Source: Verrucomicrobiota bacterium (GTDB lineage: Bacteria; Verrucomicrobiota; Verrucomicrobiia; Verrucomicrobiales; Akkermansiaceae). Taken from it: a stretch of 9,409 nt of DNA. Shown in pieces: positions 1 to 7,067 of this stretch (position 1 is its first letter; each line of letters starts with the position of its first letter). The translations under genes and the position numbers were made by a program. The stretch spans positions 1 to 9,409 of the forward strand of contig WBXE01000092.1 in assembly GCA_008932955.1 (NCBI GenBank). The letters run 5' to 3'. The notes under the pieces are model-generated. The model saw only the letters and a program-made list of their open reading frames with translations, did no database searches and had not been told where the DNA came from.

Positions 1-1335
1 GCGAAGCGGCACGAATGGCTCCTGCCAGGCATCAAAGCCCTTGCCGCGCTGCTCTTGGAACACCAACTTCCATTGATCATAACGCAGCGCCACGAGTGAA
101 CCGTCGTCATTCCAGTAAAAGAATTCGTGGCGCGGGTTGGCGGCTTTGCCAGCGAGCGAGTCGGTGATGTTATAGCCGTCGAGATGGACCTTGAACGACT
201 TGTCTCCGACTTTCATGCCCTTGAGGAGCTGCTCTTTCACATCCGGCACGCCGGCGGCCGCGAGGAGCGTGGGGAGCATGTCCTCGTGGGAATAGATATT
301 GTTGTCCACGGTGCCGGGTTTGATGACGCCCGGCCATTTGATCACGCAGGGGACGCGGTAGCCGCCTTCCCAGTTCTCGTTTTTCTCGCCGCGAAACGGT
401 GATGAGCCACCATCGGGCCAGGAAAACTTCTCCGCGCCGTTGTCGGTGGAGTACATGACGATGGTGTTTTCATCGAGGCCGAGTTCCTTGAGCTTGTCGA
501 GGAGTTGCCCGACCATCGCGTCGTGCTCCACCATGCCGTCGGGATAGACGCCGAGGCCGGTCTTGCCTTTGCTCTCCGCCTTGAGGTGCGTGAAGATATG
601 CATTCGGGTCGAGTTCCACCAGAGGAAGAATGGTTTGTCGGCCTGCTTCGCCTTTTCCAGATAGTCGAGTGAAGCCTTGGTGACTTCCTCGTCAATCGTC
701 TCCATGCGCTTGATGTTGAGGGGACCGGTGCTCTCGACCTTCTGTGTGCCGTCTGGCATGGCCCATGTGTGGATCACGCCTCGCGTCCCATATTTCTTCT
801 GCAGAGCCGGGTCCTTGAAGTAGTCCTCGTTCTCTGGCTCCTGCTCCGCGTTGAGGTGGTAGAGCGAGCCCATGAACTCGTCGAAGCCATGCGCCGTGGG
901 CAGGGTCGAGTCGGAGTCGCCAAGATGGTTCTTGCCAAACTGCGCCGTCATGTAGCCCTGTGCCTTGAGCAGTTCGGCAATGGTCACGTCCCGCGCCTTG
1001 AGACCTTCCTTCGCGCCTGGTAGCCCAACTTTCAACATGCCGGTACGGAAGCCGGACTGGCCGGTGATGAAGCATGCGCGACCGGCGGTGCAGCTCTGCT
1101 GGCCATACCAGTCGGTGTAGCGCGCGCCTTGGTTCGCGATGCGGTCAATGTTGGGCGTCTTGTAGCCCATCATGCCGCTGTTGTAGCAACTGGGATTGAA
1201 CCAGCCGATGTCGTCACCCCAGATGATGAGGATGTTGGGCTTCTTGGCCGCTGCCTGGGCTGGGGCGATGGCGCCAAGGAGCGCCGCGCCAGCCGTCAGC
1301 AGAGACAAGGCGTTGATATATCGTTTTAGTTTCAT
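1..1335 (-). CDS. Secreted arylsulfatase (sulfatase family S1, Cys-type), C-terminus cut by window edge
   Basis: Likely hydrolyses sulfate esters outside the cytoplasm; the substrate cannot be read from sequence. The frame is open for 445 codons to the left edge, which falls on a codon boundary. Residues 1-30 form a Sec signal peptide (basic MKLKR, hydrophobic core, likely cleavage after AQA at 28). The mature part opens with NILIIWGDD, where D41 and D42 are metal ligands. C82-T-A-G-R86 is the formylglycine motif, followed by GKNHLG (K135, H137), TRMHIFTH (H246, H250) and STDNG (D298, N299), so all visible active-site positions are present. Family members run to about 500-550 residues, so perhaps 100 are missing. 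The frame stays open upstream to 1593, but the signal peptide supports the ATG at 1335. No clear Shine-Dalgarno is seen. The family is certain; the substrate is unknown. Confidence 0.93.
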   Translation of the reverse strand, partial: MKLKRYINALSLLTAGAALLGAIAPAQAAAKKPNILIIWGDDIGWFNPSCYNSGMMGYKTPNIDRIANQGARYTDWYGQQSCTAGRACFITGQSGFRTGMLKVGLPGAKEGLKARDVTIAELLKAQGYMTAQFGKNHLGDSDSTLPTAHGFDEFMGSLYHLNAEQEPENEDYFKDPALQKKYGTRGVIHTWAMPDGTQKVESTGPLNIKRMETIDEEVTKASLDYLEKAKQADKPFFLWWNSTRMHIFTHLKAESKGKTGLGVYPDGMVEHDAMVGQLLDKLKELGLDENTIVMYSTDNGAEKFSWPDGGSSPFRGEKNENWEGGYRVPCVIKWPGVIKPGTVDNNIYSHEDMLPTLLAAAGVPDVKEQLLKGMKVGDKSFKVHLDGYNITDSLAGKAANPRHEFFYWNDDGSLVALRYDQWKLVFQEQRGKGFDAWQEPFVPLR

Positions 1336-1380
1336 GGTGTGGCTTGAGTTTCGCGGTTTCTTTCTAGCAGAGAGAGGTGA

Positions 1381-1386
1381 ATTATA
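1381..1386 (-). promoter_or_regulatory. Candidate -10 box (TATAAT) upstream of the sulfatase
   Basis: The minus strand reads a perfect TATAAT ending 45 bases before the sulfatase ATG, in an AT-rich patch of an otherwise GC-rich region. It overlaps the TAA that closes the anSME remnant. No good -35 hexamer lies 16-18 bases upstream, so this is only a candidate. If real, the sulfatase has its own start site just after the broken gene. Confidence 0.3.
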
Positions 1387-1593
1387 TTTTGAATGGAAGG
1401 AAGCAGAGGTGGCTGAGGTAGTAACAGTAGAGGCAATCGAGATTGCAGGCGGAACCAGCCGGTTTGGCCATGGCATGGAAGCACCGGAGACCCGCGTGCC
1501 GAGCCACGCCGGAGCGTCGTATTTGTCCAGAGGCACCGGGGCCGCATTGAACGCCGGGGCTGAAGCGGGAGAGTTGCTGGCGGCGGAGGTCAT
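1382..1593 (-). pseudogene. Remnant of anaerobic sulfatase-maturating enzyme (anSME, radical SAM), frameshifted and truncated
   Basis: Reading from 1480 on the minus strand gives FHAMAKPAGSACNLDC then LYCYYLS. This is the N-terminal signature of anSME enzymes, including the CX3CX2C cluster motif (Cys codons at 1447-1445, 1435-1433 and 1426-1424) that holds the SAM-binding 4Fe-4S cluster. The preceding 35 or so codons, from an ATG at 1593 that overlaps the lipoprotein stop (ATGA), are coding-like by GC-rich third positions but lie in another frame. One missing base near 1480-1500 would join the two parts. After YYLS the reading departs from the family (HLCFLPFKI) and stops at 1382-1384. Intact anSMEs are roughly 370-420 residues, so the SPASM region and most of the barrel are gone. 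anSME converts the sulfatase active-site Cys or Ser to formylglycine, which fits the sulfatase next door. The piece cannot be functional. Confidence 0.75.
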
Positions 1594-2054
1594 TTTATGC
1601 GGTGGAAACCCCCCTCGAATTGTTGCCGCAGGGCGGCCTGGTAATAGGTGCCCATGAGTTGGTCGGCACCCGGAGCATAAACGAGCGTGTAGGTGGAGCC
1701 GGGGTGATTGACGCCCTGCAACTCGACGAACCCGCGCGTGCTGGCACTCTCCTGCGTGGCTATAGCTTTGGAGACATGGATGGGTTGCGGGTTGAAATAT
1801 GCCGCATCCATCTTACCGCTGGTGGCCTCCACGCTTTTGATGTCAATAACGTAGCCGCCGTCAGGGCGGCGCCATTTGCCTTGCAACCTGGCAAAGTCTG
1901 GCTTCCGGGGGGGCGTGGGCGCTGCCGGCGCGATGAGTGCAGGTATAGGAGCGTTTGTCGGCGCTCGTGGTTTTTTGCCACAGCCAAAAACCCCACATAC
2001 ACCAAGGACGGTTAAGAGCAGGTAGTGTGGCTTGACGGATGGTTGCAGGTCCAT
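1590..2054 (-). CDS. Small predicted lipoprotein of a conserved family of unknown function
   Basis: The 154-residue protein has a lipoprotein signal peptide: a hydrophobic stretch at 11-24 ends in V-F-G-C, with C25 as the lipidated residue and Gly at +2, which favours the outer membrane. Residues 29-53 form a Pro/Ala-rich linker. From 54 on lies one small domain with LQGKWRRPDGGYVIDI, GKMDAAYFNPQPI, NHPGSTYTLVY and a QQFEGGFHRI end. I recognise this pattern from uncharacterised bacterial proteins; it looks like a beta-rich fold with alternating polar and hydrophobic strands, but no catalytic motif is evident. The stop overlaps the ATG of the anSME remnant (ATGA), so the two were probably once translationally coupled in a sulfatase operon. 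A good promoter lies just upstream. No Shine-Dalgarno is visible. Identity as a lipoprotein is likely; function is unknown. Confidence 0.8.
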   Translation of the reverse strand: MDLQPSVKPHYLLLTVLGVCGVFGCGKKPRAPTNAPIPALIAPAAPTPPRKPDFARLQGKWRRPDGGYVIDIKSVEATSGKMDAAYFNPQPIHVSKAIATQESASTRGFVELQGVNHPGSTYTLVYAPGADQLMGTYYQAALRQQFEGGFHRIK

Positions 2055-2094
2055 AGGAGGATCGGCAACGTAAACGTTTTCAATTCAGCCGGCT

Positions 2095-2124
2095 ATTATA
2101 CCTTGGTTCAATCAAGGTTGGCAA
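2095..2124 (-). promoter_or_regulatory. Candidate sigma70-type promoter for the lipoprotein gene
   Basis: On the minus strand TTGCCA (2124-2119, five of six matches to TTGACA) is followed after 18 bases by a perfect TATAAT (2100-2095), 40 bases before the lipoprotein ATG at 2054. It is the best promoter-like sequence in the window. It would separate the lipoprotein/sulfatase unit from the signalling operon upstream. Confidence 0.5.
2100..2118. promoter_or_regulatory. Inverted repeat in the promoter spacer (possible operator)
   Basis: ACCTTG and CAAGGT form perfect 6-base arms around a 7-base centre and fill the space between the proposed -35 and -10 boxes of the lipoprotein promoter. A repressor dimer bound here would block RNA polymerase. 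The position is suggestive, but arms of this length can occur by chance. Confidence 0.3.
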
Positions 2125-2185
2125 AAAAAGCCGGCCAAGCTACTGATAGCACGCGCCCTAAGGTCACGCGGTCATCCCAACGCGG

Positions 2186-2569
2186 TCAGGGTGAGGAGCT
2201 TGGCAGGGATTGTTGCCAGGCATTGAGAGCGGCGAGGCTTTGCTGCCAGACGCTCTGCAGCTCGGCGTGAATGGCGGTGGCTTGCGCGGGAGGGAAATGC
2301 TCTTGCTTTTCTAGTTGGGCGAGGCTCTCGGTCATGGCGACACAGCCGAAATAGGCGACCAAGCCGCGCAAGCCATGGGCGCGGGCGAGGATTTGTGGCA
2401 CATTGCCCTCCTGGATGGCGGCGCGGATCTGGTCCATCTGCTTGGGAATATCCTCAATAACCTCGGTGAGAAGCCTGAGGTAGTCGGCGACGCCGATGAC
2501 CGCGAAGGTCTCGAGCTGGTGATAGTCGAGGAGCGGCAGTTGCCGCGGATCTGAATGGATGGATCCCAT
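2186..2569 (-). CDS. Stand-alone histidine phosphotransfer (Hpt) protein
   Basis: This cytoplasmic protein probably accepts phosphate from the receiver domains of the two hybrid kinases and passes it to another receiver. From the ATG at 2569 it has 127 residues and consists almost wholly of one helical Hpt domain (about 15-120). The phosphoacceptor motif reads AHGLRGLVAYFG with His65, matching the family pattern HxLKGxxxxxG with Arg in place of Lys. The rest is amphipathic helix rich in Leu, Ala and Gln. A TTG start at 2629 would add 20 Pro-rich residues; neither start has a clear Shine-Dalgarno, and I prefer the ATG because the domain begins soon after it. It is the last gene of the signalling operon, 82 bases (or 22 with the TTG) after the stop of the membrane hybrid kinase. 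Neither kinase has its own Hpt domain, so this protein probably serves both. Confidence 0.85.
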   Translation of the reverse strand: MGSIHSDPRQLPLLDYHQLETFAVIGVADYLRLLTEVIEDIPKQMDQIRAAIQEGNVPQILARAHGLRGLVAYFGCVAMTESLAQLEKQEHFPPAQATAIHAELQSVWQQSLAALNAWQQSLPSSSP

Positions 2570-2651
2570 GGCAGGGGGTGTTTGGGAGAAAGGTCGCTGC
2601 AAACTAGGGTTGGCGGGGATGCCTGGCAAGCTGAAACCACGGGTCTGATTC

Positions 2652-4289
2652 TCAGTCTTTGCGTGGTAGCCATTTGTCGAGTGCCGTGGCGAACATTTGG
2701 GGGGAAACGGGTTTGCTGAGGTAGTCGTCCATGCCAGACTCCAGGCATTTATCGCGGTCGCCGCGCATGGCGTTGGCAGTCATCGCAATGATGGGCAAGC
2801 GGGGTGTGCCAGTGGCTGACTCGGAGCGGCGGATGTGGTGGGTGGCCTCCATGCCGTCCATCACCGGCATTTGCACGTCCATGAGCACTAGGTCGTAGGG
2901 CTGAGAGGCTAGGGCTTGGAGTGCCTCGGCGCCGTTGGCCACGGCGTCGGCATGCAGGCCCAAGTGTTTGAGGATACTTAGGGCCACCTGTTGGTTGGTG
3001 AGGTTGTCCTCGGCCACGAGGATATGGGCGTGGCGGTCGGCCAACAAATTGAGCAGCTCGTGGGCGGCAGAGCGGGTGGTGGTGGAGCGCGGCAGCAGCG
3101 GGCTGGTCTGTTTGGTAAGGCGCACGGTGAACCAGAACTCGGAACCTTTGCCCACTTCGCTGGTCACACCGATTTCTCCGCCCATCAAAACGGCAAGCTG
3201 CTTGGCGATGGCCAGCCCCAGGCCGGTGCCACCATAGCGGCGGGTGGAGGAGGCATCCACCTGACTGAACTTGTCAAACAGCGTGCCGAGCTTATCGGCC
3301 GGGATGCCGATGCCGGTGTCGCGAACGCTGAAGCGCAGCAGCACCGCATGCGGCGTCATCTCCACCAGTGAGGCGCGAATGGCCACTTCGCCTGCATCGG
3401 TGAATTTGAAGGCGTTGTCGGCAAGGTTGCTGAGGATTTGGCGTAAGCGGCCCCGATCGCCACGCAGGGGGGTGGGCACGGTGGCTTCGGCGGCGCAATG
3501 CAGCGCGATGCCCTTATTGCGGGCCTGAACGGCCAGAGCCTCGCTGAGGTCTTCCAGCAGACTCGATAGATCGAAGTCTTGGCTTTCAAGTTCAAGTTTG
3601 CCGGCCTCGATTTTTGAGATATCCAACAAGTCGTTGATCAAGCCAAGCAGGGCCTCGCCGCTGCTGCGCACGGTGCGGGCATAGCGTAGTTGGTCGGCAT
3701 CCAGCTCGGTATCCAGCAGCAGGCCGGTGAGACCGATGACGCCGTTGAGCGGGGTGCGAATCTCATGGCTCATGTTGGTTAGGTACTCGCTTTTGGTGTT
3801 GCTGGCGAGTGCGGCCTGGGCGGCGAGTTGGTTGGCGGTGGCGGTGGCAGAGGCGAGACTGAGGTTAAGTTGGGCGAGGTTGTGGTTGGCAGCGACGAGT
3901 TGATCTGCCGCACGTTTGCGCTCGGCCAAGGCTTTCGCCAGAAACACCGTACAGGCGATGGTCACGCCCAAGTAGGCGTGGAGCAGCAGCAGGGATTGCT
4001 GATCGGTGGCGCGTACGAAGGAGCTCGCACCCATGGCGGTGCCGATGGTGGCGAGGATGATGATGGCGGCGGCGGCGCTGAAAACGCCGCGCAGGCTGAA
4101 GCGCAAGGCCGCCCATAAGAGCAAGGGCATGAGCCCGTATTCGAAGGGGGATTTGCAGAAAAACACCAACCAACAAAGCAACAGCAACGCTAGGCCCATC
4201 ACTGCGGCTTCGAGGCCACGCCAGAGATGATTGGGACGCATCGGTTCCTCTGGGTTGGAGGGGGAGTTGGCTGATTCGGACGTTTGCAT
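2652..4289 (-). CDS. Membrane hybrid histidine kinase: truncated MASE1-like region, HisKA, HATPase_c, receiver
   Basis: The 545-residue protein autophosphorylates on His and passes phosphate to its own receiver. Residues 29-120 hold about four membrane segments; PLLLWAALRFSLRG and the following ATIGTAMG and LAERKRAAD resemble the C-terminal half of MASE1, whose full form is about 280-300 residues with some eight segments. A coiled linker (121-165) leads to HisKA with H175 in MSHEIRTPLNG. HATPase_c follows: N-box N292, G1 box DTGIGIP from D324, G2 box GGTGLG at 353-358. The C-terminal receiver (421-540) has E427/D428, phosphoacceptor D471, T504 and K526, so it looks fully active. The start is well fixed: an in-frame TAA lies one codon before the ATG. 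It begins 25 bases after the stop of the preceding kinase, with which it shares a collinear kinase-receiver core. The signal sensed is unknown. Confidence 0.93.
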   Translation of the reverse strand: MQTSESANSPSNPEEPMRPNHLWRGLEAAVMGLALLLLCWLVFFCKSPFEYGLMPLLLWAALRFSLRGVFSAAAAIIILATIGTAMGASSFVRATDQQSLLLLHAYLGVTIACTVFLAKALAERKRAADQLVAANHNLAQLNLSLASATATANQLAAQAALASNTKSEYLTNMSHEIRTPLNGVIGLTGLLLDTELDADQLRYARTVRSSGEALLGLINDLLDISKIEAGKLELESQDFDLSSLLEDLSEALAVQARNKGIALHCAAEATVPTPLRGDRGRLRQILSNLADNAFKFTDAGEVAIRASLVEMTPHAVLLRFSVRDTGIGIPADKLGTLFDKFSQVDASSTRRYGGTGLGLAIAKQLAVLMGGEIGVTSEVGKGSEFWFTVRLTKQTSPLLPRSTTTRSAAHELLNLLADRHAHILVAEDNLTNQQVALSILKHLGLHADAVANGAEALQALASQPYDLVLMDVQMPVMDGMEATHHIRRSESATGTPRLPIIAMTANAMRGDRDKCLESGMDDYLSKPVSPQMFATALDKWLPRKD

Positions 4290-4314
4290 AAATTAAGAGG
4301 TCGTGAGATGGGGC

Positions 4315-6993
4315 TTATGCCACGGGCAGCCACTTGCCCAGCACCTCCGCGAGGCCTTGGGGTGAAACCGGCTTGCTGACGTAATCGTTCATGCCTGCCG
4401 CCAGGCACTTGTTGCGATCGCCCTGGATGGCATTGGCGGTCATGGCGATAATCGGCAGCGATGGGTTGCAGGCAGCTGAGGCGAGCCGACGGATTTGGCG
4501 GGTGGCTTCCAGTCCGTCCATGACTGGCATTTGCACGTCCATGACGATTAGGTCGTAGGGGCGAGATGTTACGGCCTGGACGGCTTCTGCGCCGTTGGCC
4601 ACGGCGTCGGCGCGCAGGCCAAGGTGTTTGAGGATACTCAGGGCGACCTGCTGATTGGTGATATTGTCCTCGGCGAGCAAGACATAGGCCTTACGGTCGT
4701 TCAAGGTATTGCGCAACTGGTTGGCGCTTGCACGCGAGGAGGAATGGCGCCGCGAGATTTTTCCGGTCTGTCTGGCGAGGCGTGCGGTGAACCAGAATTG
4801 CGAGCCCTGGCCCAATTCGCTGCTCACGCCGACTTCGCCGCCCATCAACTCGGCGAGCTGTTTGGAGATGGCCAGGCCCAGGCCGGTGCCACCGTAGCGG
4901 CGGGTGGTCGAAATATCCACCTGGCTGAATTTATCAAACAGTGTGGCAAGCTTGTCGGCGGGAATGCCAATGCCAGTATCGCGTACGGCGCAGTGCAGCA
5001 GCACCTCATGTTCGCTGATGGTCTGTGGCGAGACCTGGATAAGCACCTCACCGGCGTGGGTGAACTTTATGGCATTATCCGTGAAATTGCTCAGAATCTG
5101 GCGCAGTCGGCCGGGATCCCCCCGCAAGGGCGTGGGGACTGCCGGGTCGGTGTGGCAGTGCAGCTTGATACCCTTGTCGCGGACTCGCATGGCCAGGGTT
5201 TGGGTGAATTCATCCAGCAAGTCTGCCAGGTTGAAGTCGAGGGTTTCGAGCTCGAGTTTGCCCGCCTCGATTTTCGACATGTCCAGAAAATCATTGATCA
5301 GGCCGAGCAATACTTCGCCGCTGCTACGGATCGTGTGGGCATAGCGCTGTTGCTCGGCGTTGAGCTCGGTATCGAGCAGCAGGCCGGTGAGGCCAATGAC
5401 CCCGTTGAGCGGCGTGCGGATTTCGTGGCTCATGTTGGCCAGAAACGCGCTCTTGGCTGCGTTGGCCATCTCGGCTTGGGCGGCCAGTTCATGGGCGCGG
5501 GCGGTGGCAACCTCGAGGTGGCGGTTGGTTTGGAGGAGTTGCGCCTCGGCGTGCTTACGCATCAGCGCCGAGCCAAGGTGCGAGGCGATGCTTTCGAGAA
5601 TTTCAACCGTTTGGGAGTTGAAGCGCTCCTTGTGCGGGTCATTGAGTTGGATCAGACCCACGATCCGGTCATGGTTGCGAATCGGAATGAGGGCCAGCGA
5701 AGCGGCGTGTTGCAGGCAGCAGGTCCGCGTCATGACCCGGGGATAAGTGCCGGCGGTGGCTTTCGCCAGCGTGGATAAATCGTTGGTCCAAAAGCCCCCT
5801 CCGGAGGTGAAGTAAGGGCGGGCCGGGGTGGTTTTGCCGGCTAGGACCAAGCCGCAGGCGCAGGCCAGCTTGACCTTGCCATGCTCATCGAGGCAGAGTT
5901 TGCCAGTTGAATCAGACCGCGTCAGGGCGTTTTCCGAGTGGAGGAATTCCTTGGAAAACCCGCTCTGGGCGAAATACGGGAAATCCTCCCCATCTTGTAG
6001 CCGAATGCCCACCGCCGCACATCGGGTGTGCGTCTGAATCACCCCGATAATGCGTTGCAGAGCGTCCTGCAGCTTGCCCGACTCGTTGAGAATCTGCAGG
6101 ATTTGGCGCCGCATTTCCTGGTAGGCATCGGCCTGTTTGCGCTCGGTGATGTCGCGCAGGAAAATGACCAGCGGCATCCCATCGGCGGGCCGGCATTGGC
6201 TGCTCACCTCGACGTCAAAGGTGCTGCCGTCTTTGCGTCGGTGGCGTGACTCGAAGCGCTCTTCGCCGCTGGACTTGAGCTGTTGGATGTGGCCGAGGAT
6301 GTCATCTTCTGCTGCGTCTGACTGCAACTTGGAGGCGTGCATCTGCAGCAATTCCTCGCGCGGGTAGCCGCTCATCCGGCAGTAGGTATCGTTGACTTCG
6401 AGGATGCGGCCCTCGGCATCGATCATCCAGAAGCCGTCCATGGCGGTCAGGAGGATGGCTTGGTGGCGTCGGTCACTTTCGCGCAGGGCCTCCTCGCTGA
6501 GTTTGCGGGCCGCGTTTTCCGTCTGTAAATCCTCCAACAGGTTGAGCGTGGCCAAGTGGTTCTGGTGCACACCTGCACTGCGCTCCCCGATCAGCCCATC
6601 GAGTTGGCTGGCGGCAGTCGCCTTGATCTTGGTCATCGCGCGAATCAGGGCAACGAGTTCGGCCGGGTCAAACCGGTGGCACAGGAATCCCTCGCCCCCG
6701 GCTTCCAAGGCCATCAGCCGGCTTTTCTGCAACGTCTTCACCGCAGTCATGAAAACGACCGGAATGGCTTGCAGGGCCGCATCTTGCTTGAGCTTGCGGC
6801 AAAGCGTGAAGCTATCCATACAAGGTATGTCGATATCGAGCAAAATCACATCCGGATCTTCGCTGCGTGCCAGTGCTAGGCCTTGCAGACCGCTCAGGGC
6901 GCTCAACAGCGCGGCCTCTGGCAGCGAATCGGACAACACCGCTTGTAGCGCCGTCAGATGGTCGACATGGTCGTCGATGGCCAGAATTTTCAT
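4315..6993 (-). CDS. Soluble hybrid histidine kinase: REC-PAS-GAF-HisKA-HATPase_c-REC
   Basis: The 892-residue protein has no membrane segment and should sense a cytoplasmic signal. Order: receiver 1-122 (acidic D7/D8, acceptor D53, T83), PAS about 174-286 ending in RDITERKQA, GAF about 307-478, coiled coil 479-513, HisKA with H523 in MSHEIRTPLNG, HATPase_c (N640, DTGIGIP from D672, GGTGLG 701-706), and a C-terminal receiver 769-890 with D776, D819, T852 and K874. The N-terminal receiver lacks the conserved Lys-Pro; the site reads LCHRF (H106), so its switching may be altered. The GAF domain has C367, CxC at 378-380 and C425, positions I recall as conserved in a subfamily with ACG and GGGFWTN-like motifs. 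It follows the single-receiver gene after 74 bases and precedes the second kinase by 25, consistent with one operon. The ligand is unknown. Confidence 0.94.
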   Translation of the reverse strand: MKILAIDDHVDHLTALQAVLSDSLPEAALLSALSGLQGLALARSEDPDVILLDIDIPCMDSFTLCRKLKQDAALQAIPVVFMTAVKTLQKSRLMALEAGGEGFLCHRFDPAELVALIRAMTKIKATAASQLDGLIGERSAGVHQNHLATLNLLEDLQTENAARKLSEEALRESDRRHQAILLTAMDGFWMIDAEGRILEVNDTYCRMSGYPREELLQMHASKLQSDAAEDDILGHIQQLKSSGEERFESRHRRKDGSTFDVEVSSQCRPADGMPLVIFLRDITERKQADAYQEMRRQILQILNESGKLQDALQRIIGVIQTHTRCAAVGIRLQDGEDFPYFAQSGFSKEFLHSENALTRSDSTGKLCLDEHGKVKLACACGLVLAGKTTPARPYFTSGGGFWTNDLSTLAKATAGTYPRVMTRTCCLQHAASLALIPIRNHDRIVGLIQLNDPHKERFNSQTVEILESIASHLGSALMRKHAEAQLLQTNRHLEVATARAHELAAQAEMANAAKSAFLANMSHEIRTPLNGVIGLTGLLLDTELNAEQQRYAHTIRSSGEVLLGLINDFLDMSKIEAGKLELETLDFNLADLLDEFTQTLAMRVRDKGIKLHCHTDPAVPTPLRGDPGRLRQILSNFTDNAIKFTHAGEVLIQVSPQTISEHEVLLHCAVRDTGIGIPADKLATLFDKFSQVDISTTRRYGGTGLGLAISKQLAELMGGEVGVSSELGQGSQFWFTARLARQTGKISRRHSSSRASANQLRNTLNDRKAYVLLAEDNITNQQVALSILKHLGLRADAVANGAEAVQAVTSRPYDLIVMDVQMPVMDGLEATRQIRRLASAACNPSLPIIAMTANAIQGDRNKCLAAGMNDYVSKPVSPQGLAEVLGKWLPVA

Positions 6994-7067
6994 ATTCTTA
7001 GGGGCACTCTACGCGGAGGTCACAGGGGACGCAACGAATATCAGCAAGGCCCGGGTGCTGTGGGGTT

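Noticed and set aside
1332..1547. Minus-strand 71-codon frame upstream of the sulfatase
   Set aside because: It is the third, non-coding frame across the anSME remnant; the recognisable anSME residues lie in a different frame.
2123..2155. Run of seven T on the minus strand after the Hpt gene, considered as a terminator
   Set aside because: Only a 4-base stem (GCTA/TAGC) precedes it and is not adjacent to the T-run; the run also lies just before the proposed -35 of the lipoprotein promoter.
2166..2188. Direct repeat ACGCGGTCA, two copies 14 bases apart, at the end of the Hpt gene
   Set aside because: Two nine-base copies, one covering the stop codon, are within chance for this composition and show no wider array.
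4624..5778. Open frame of 384 codons on the plus strand opposite the soluble kinase gene
   Set aside because: It lies wholly antisense to a gene with full domain evidence, and its translation shows no domain; GC-rich genes often leave long open antisense frames.
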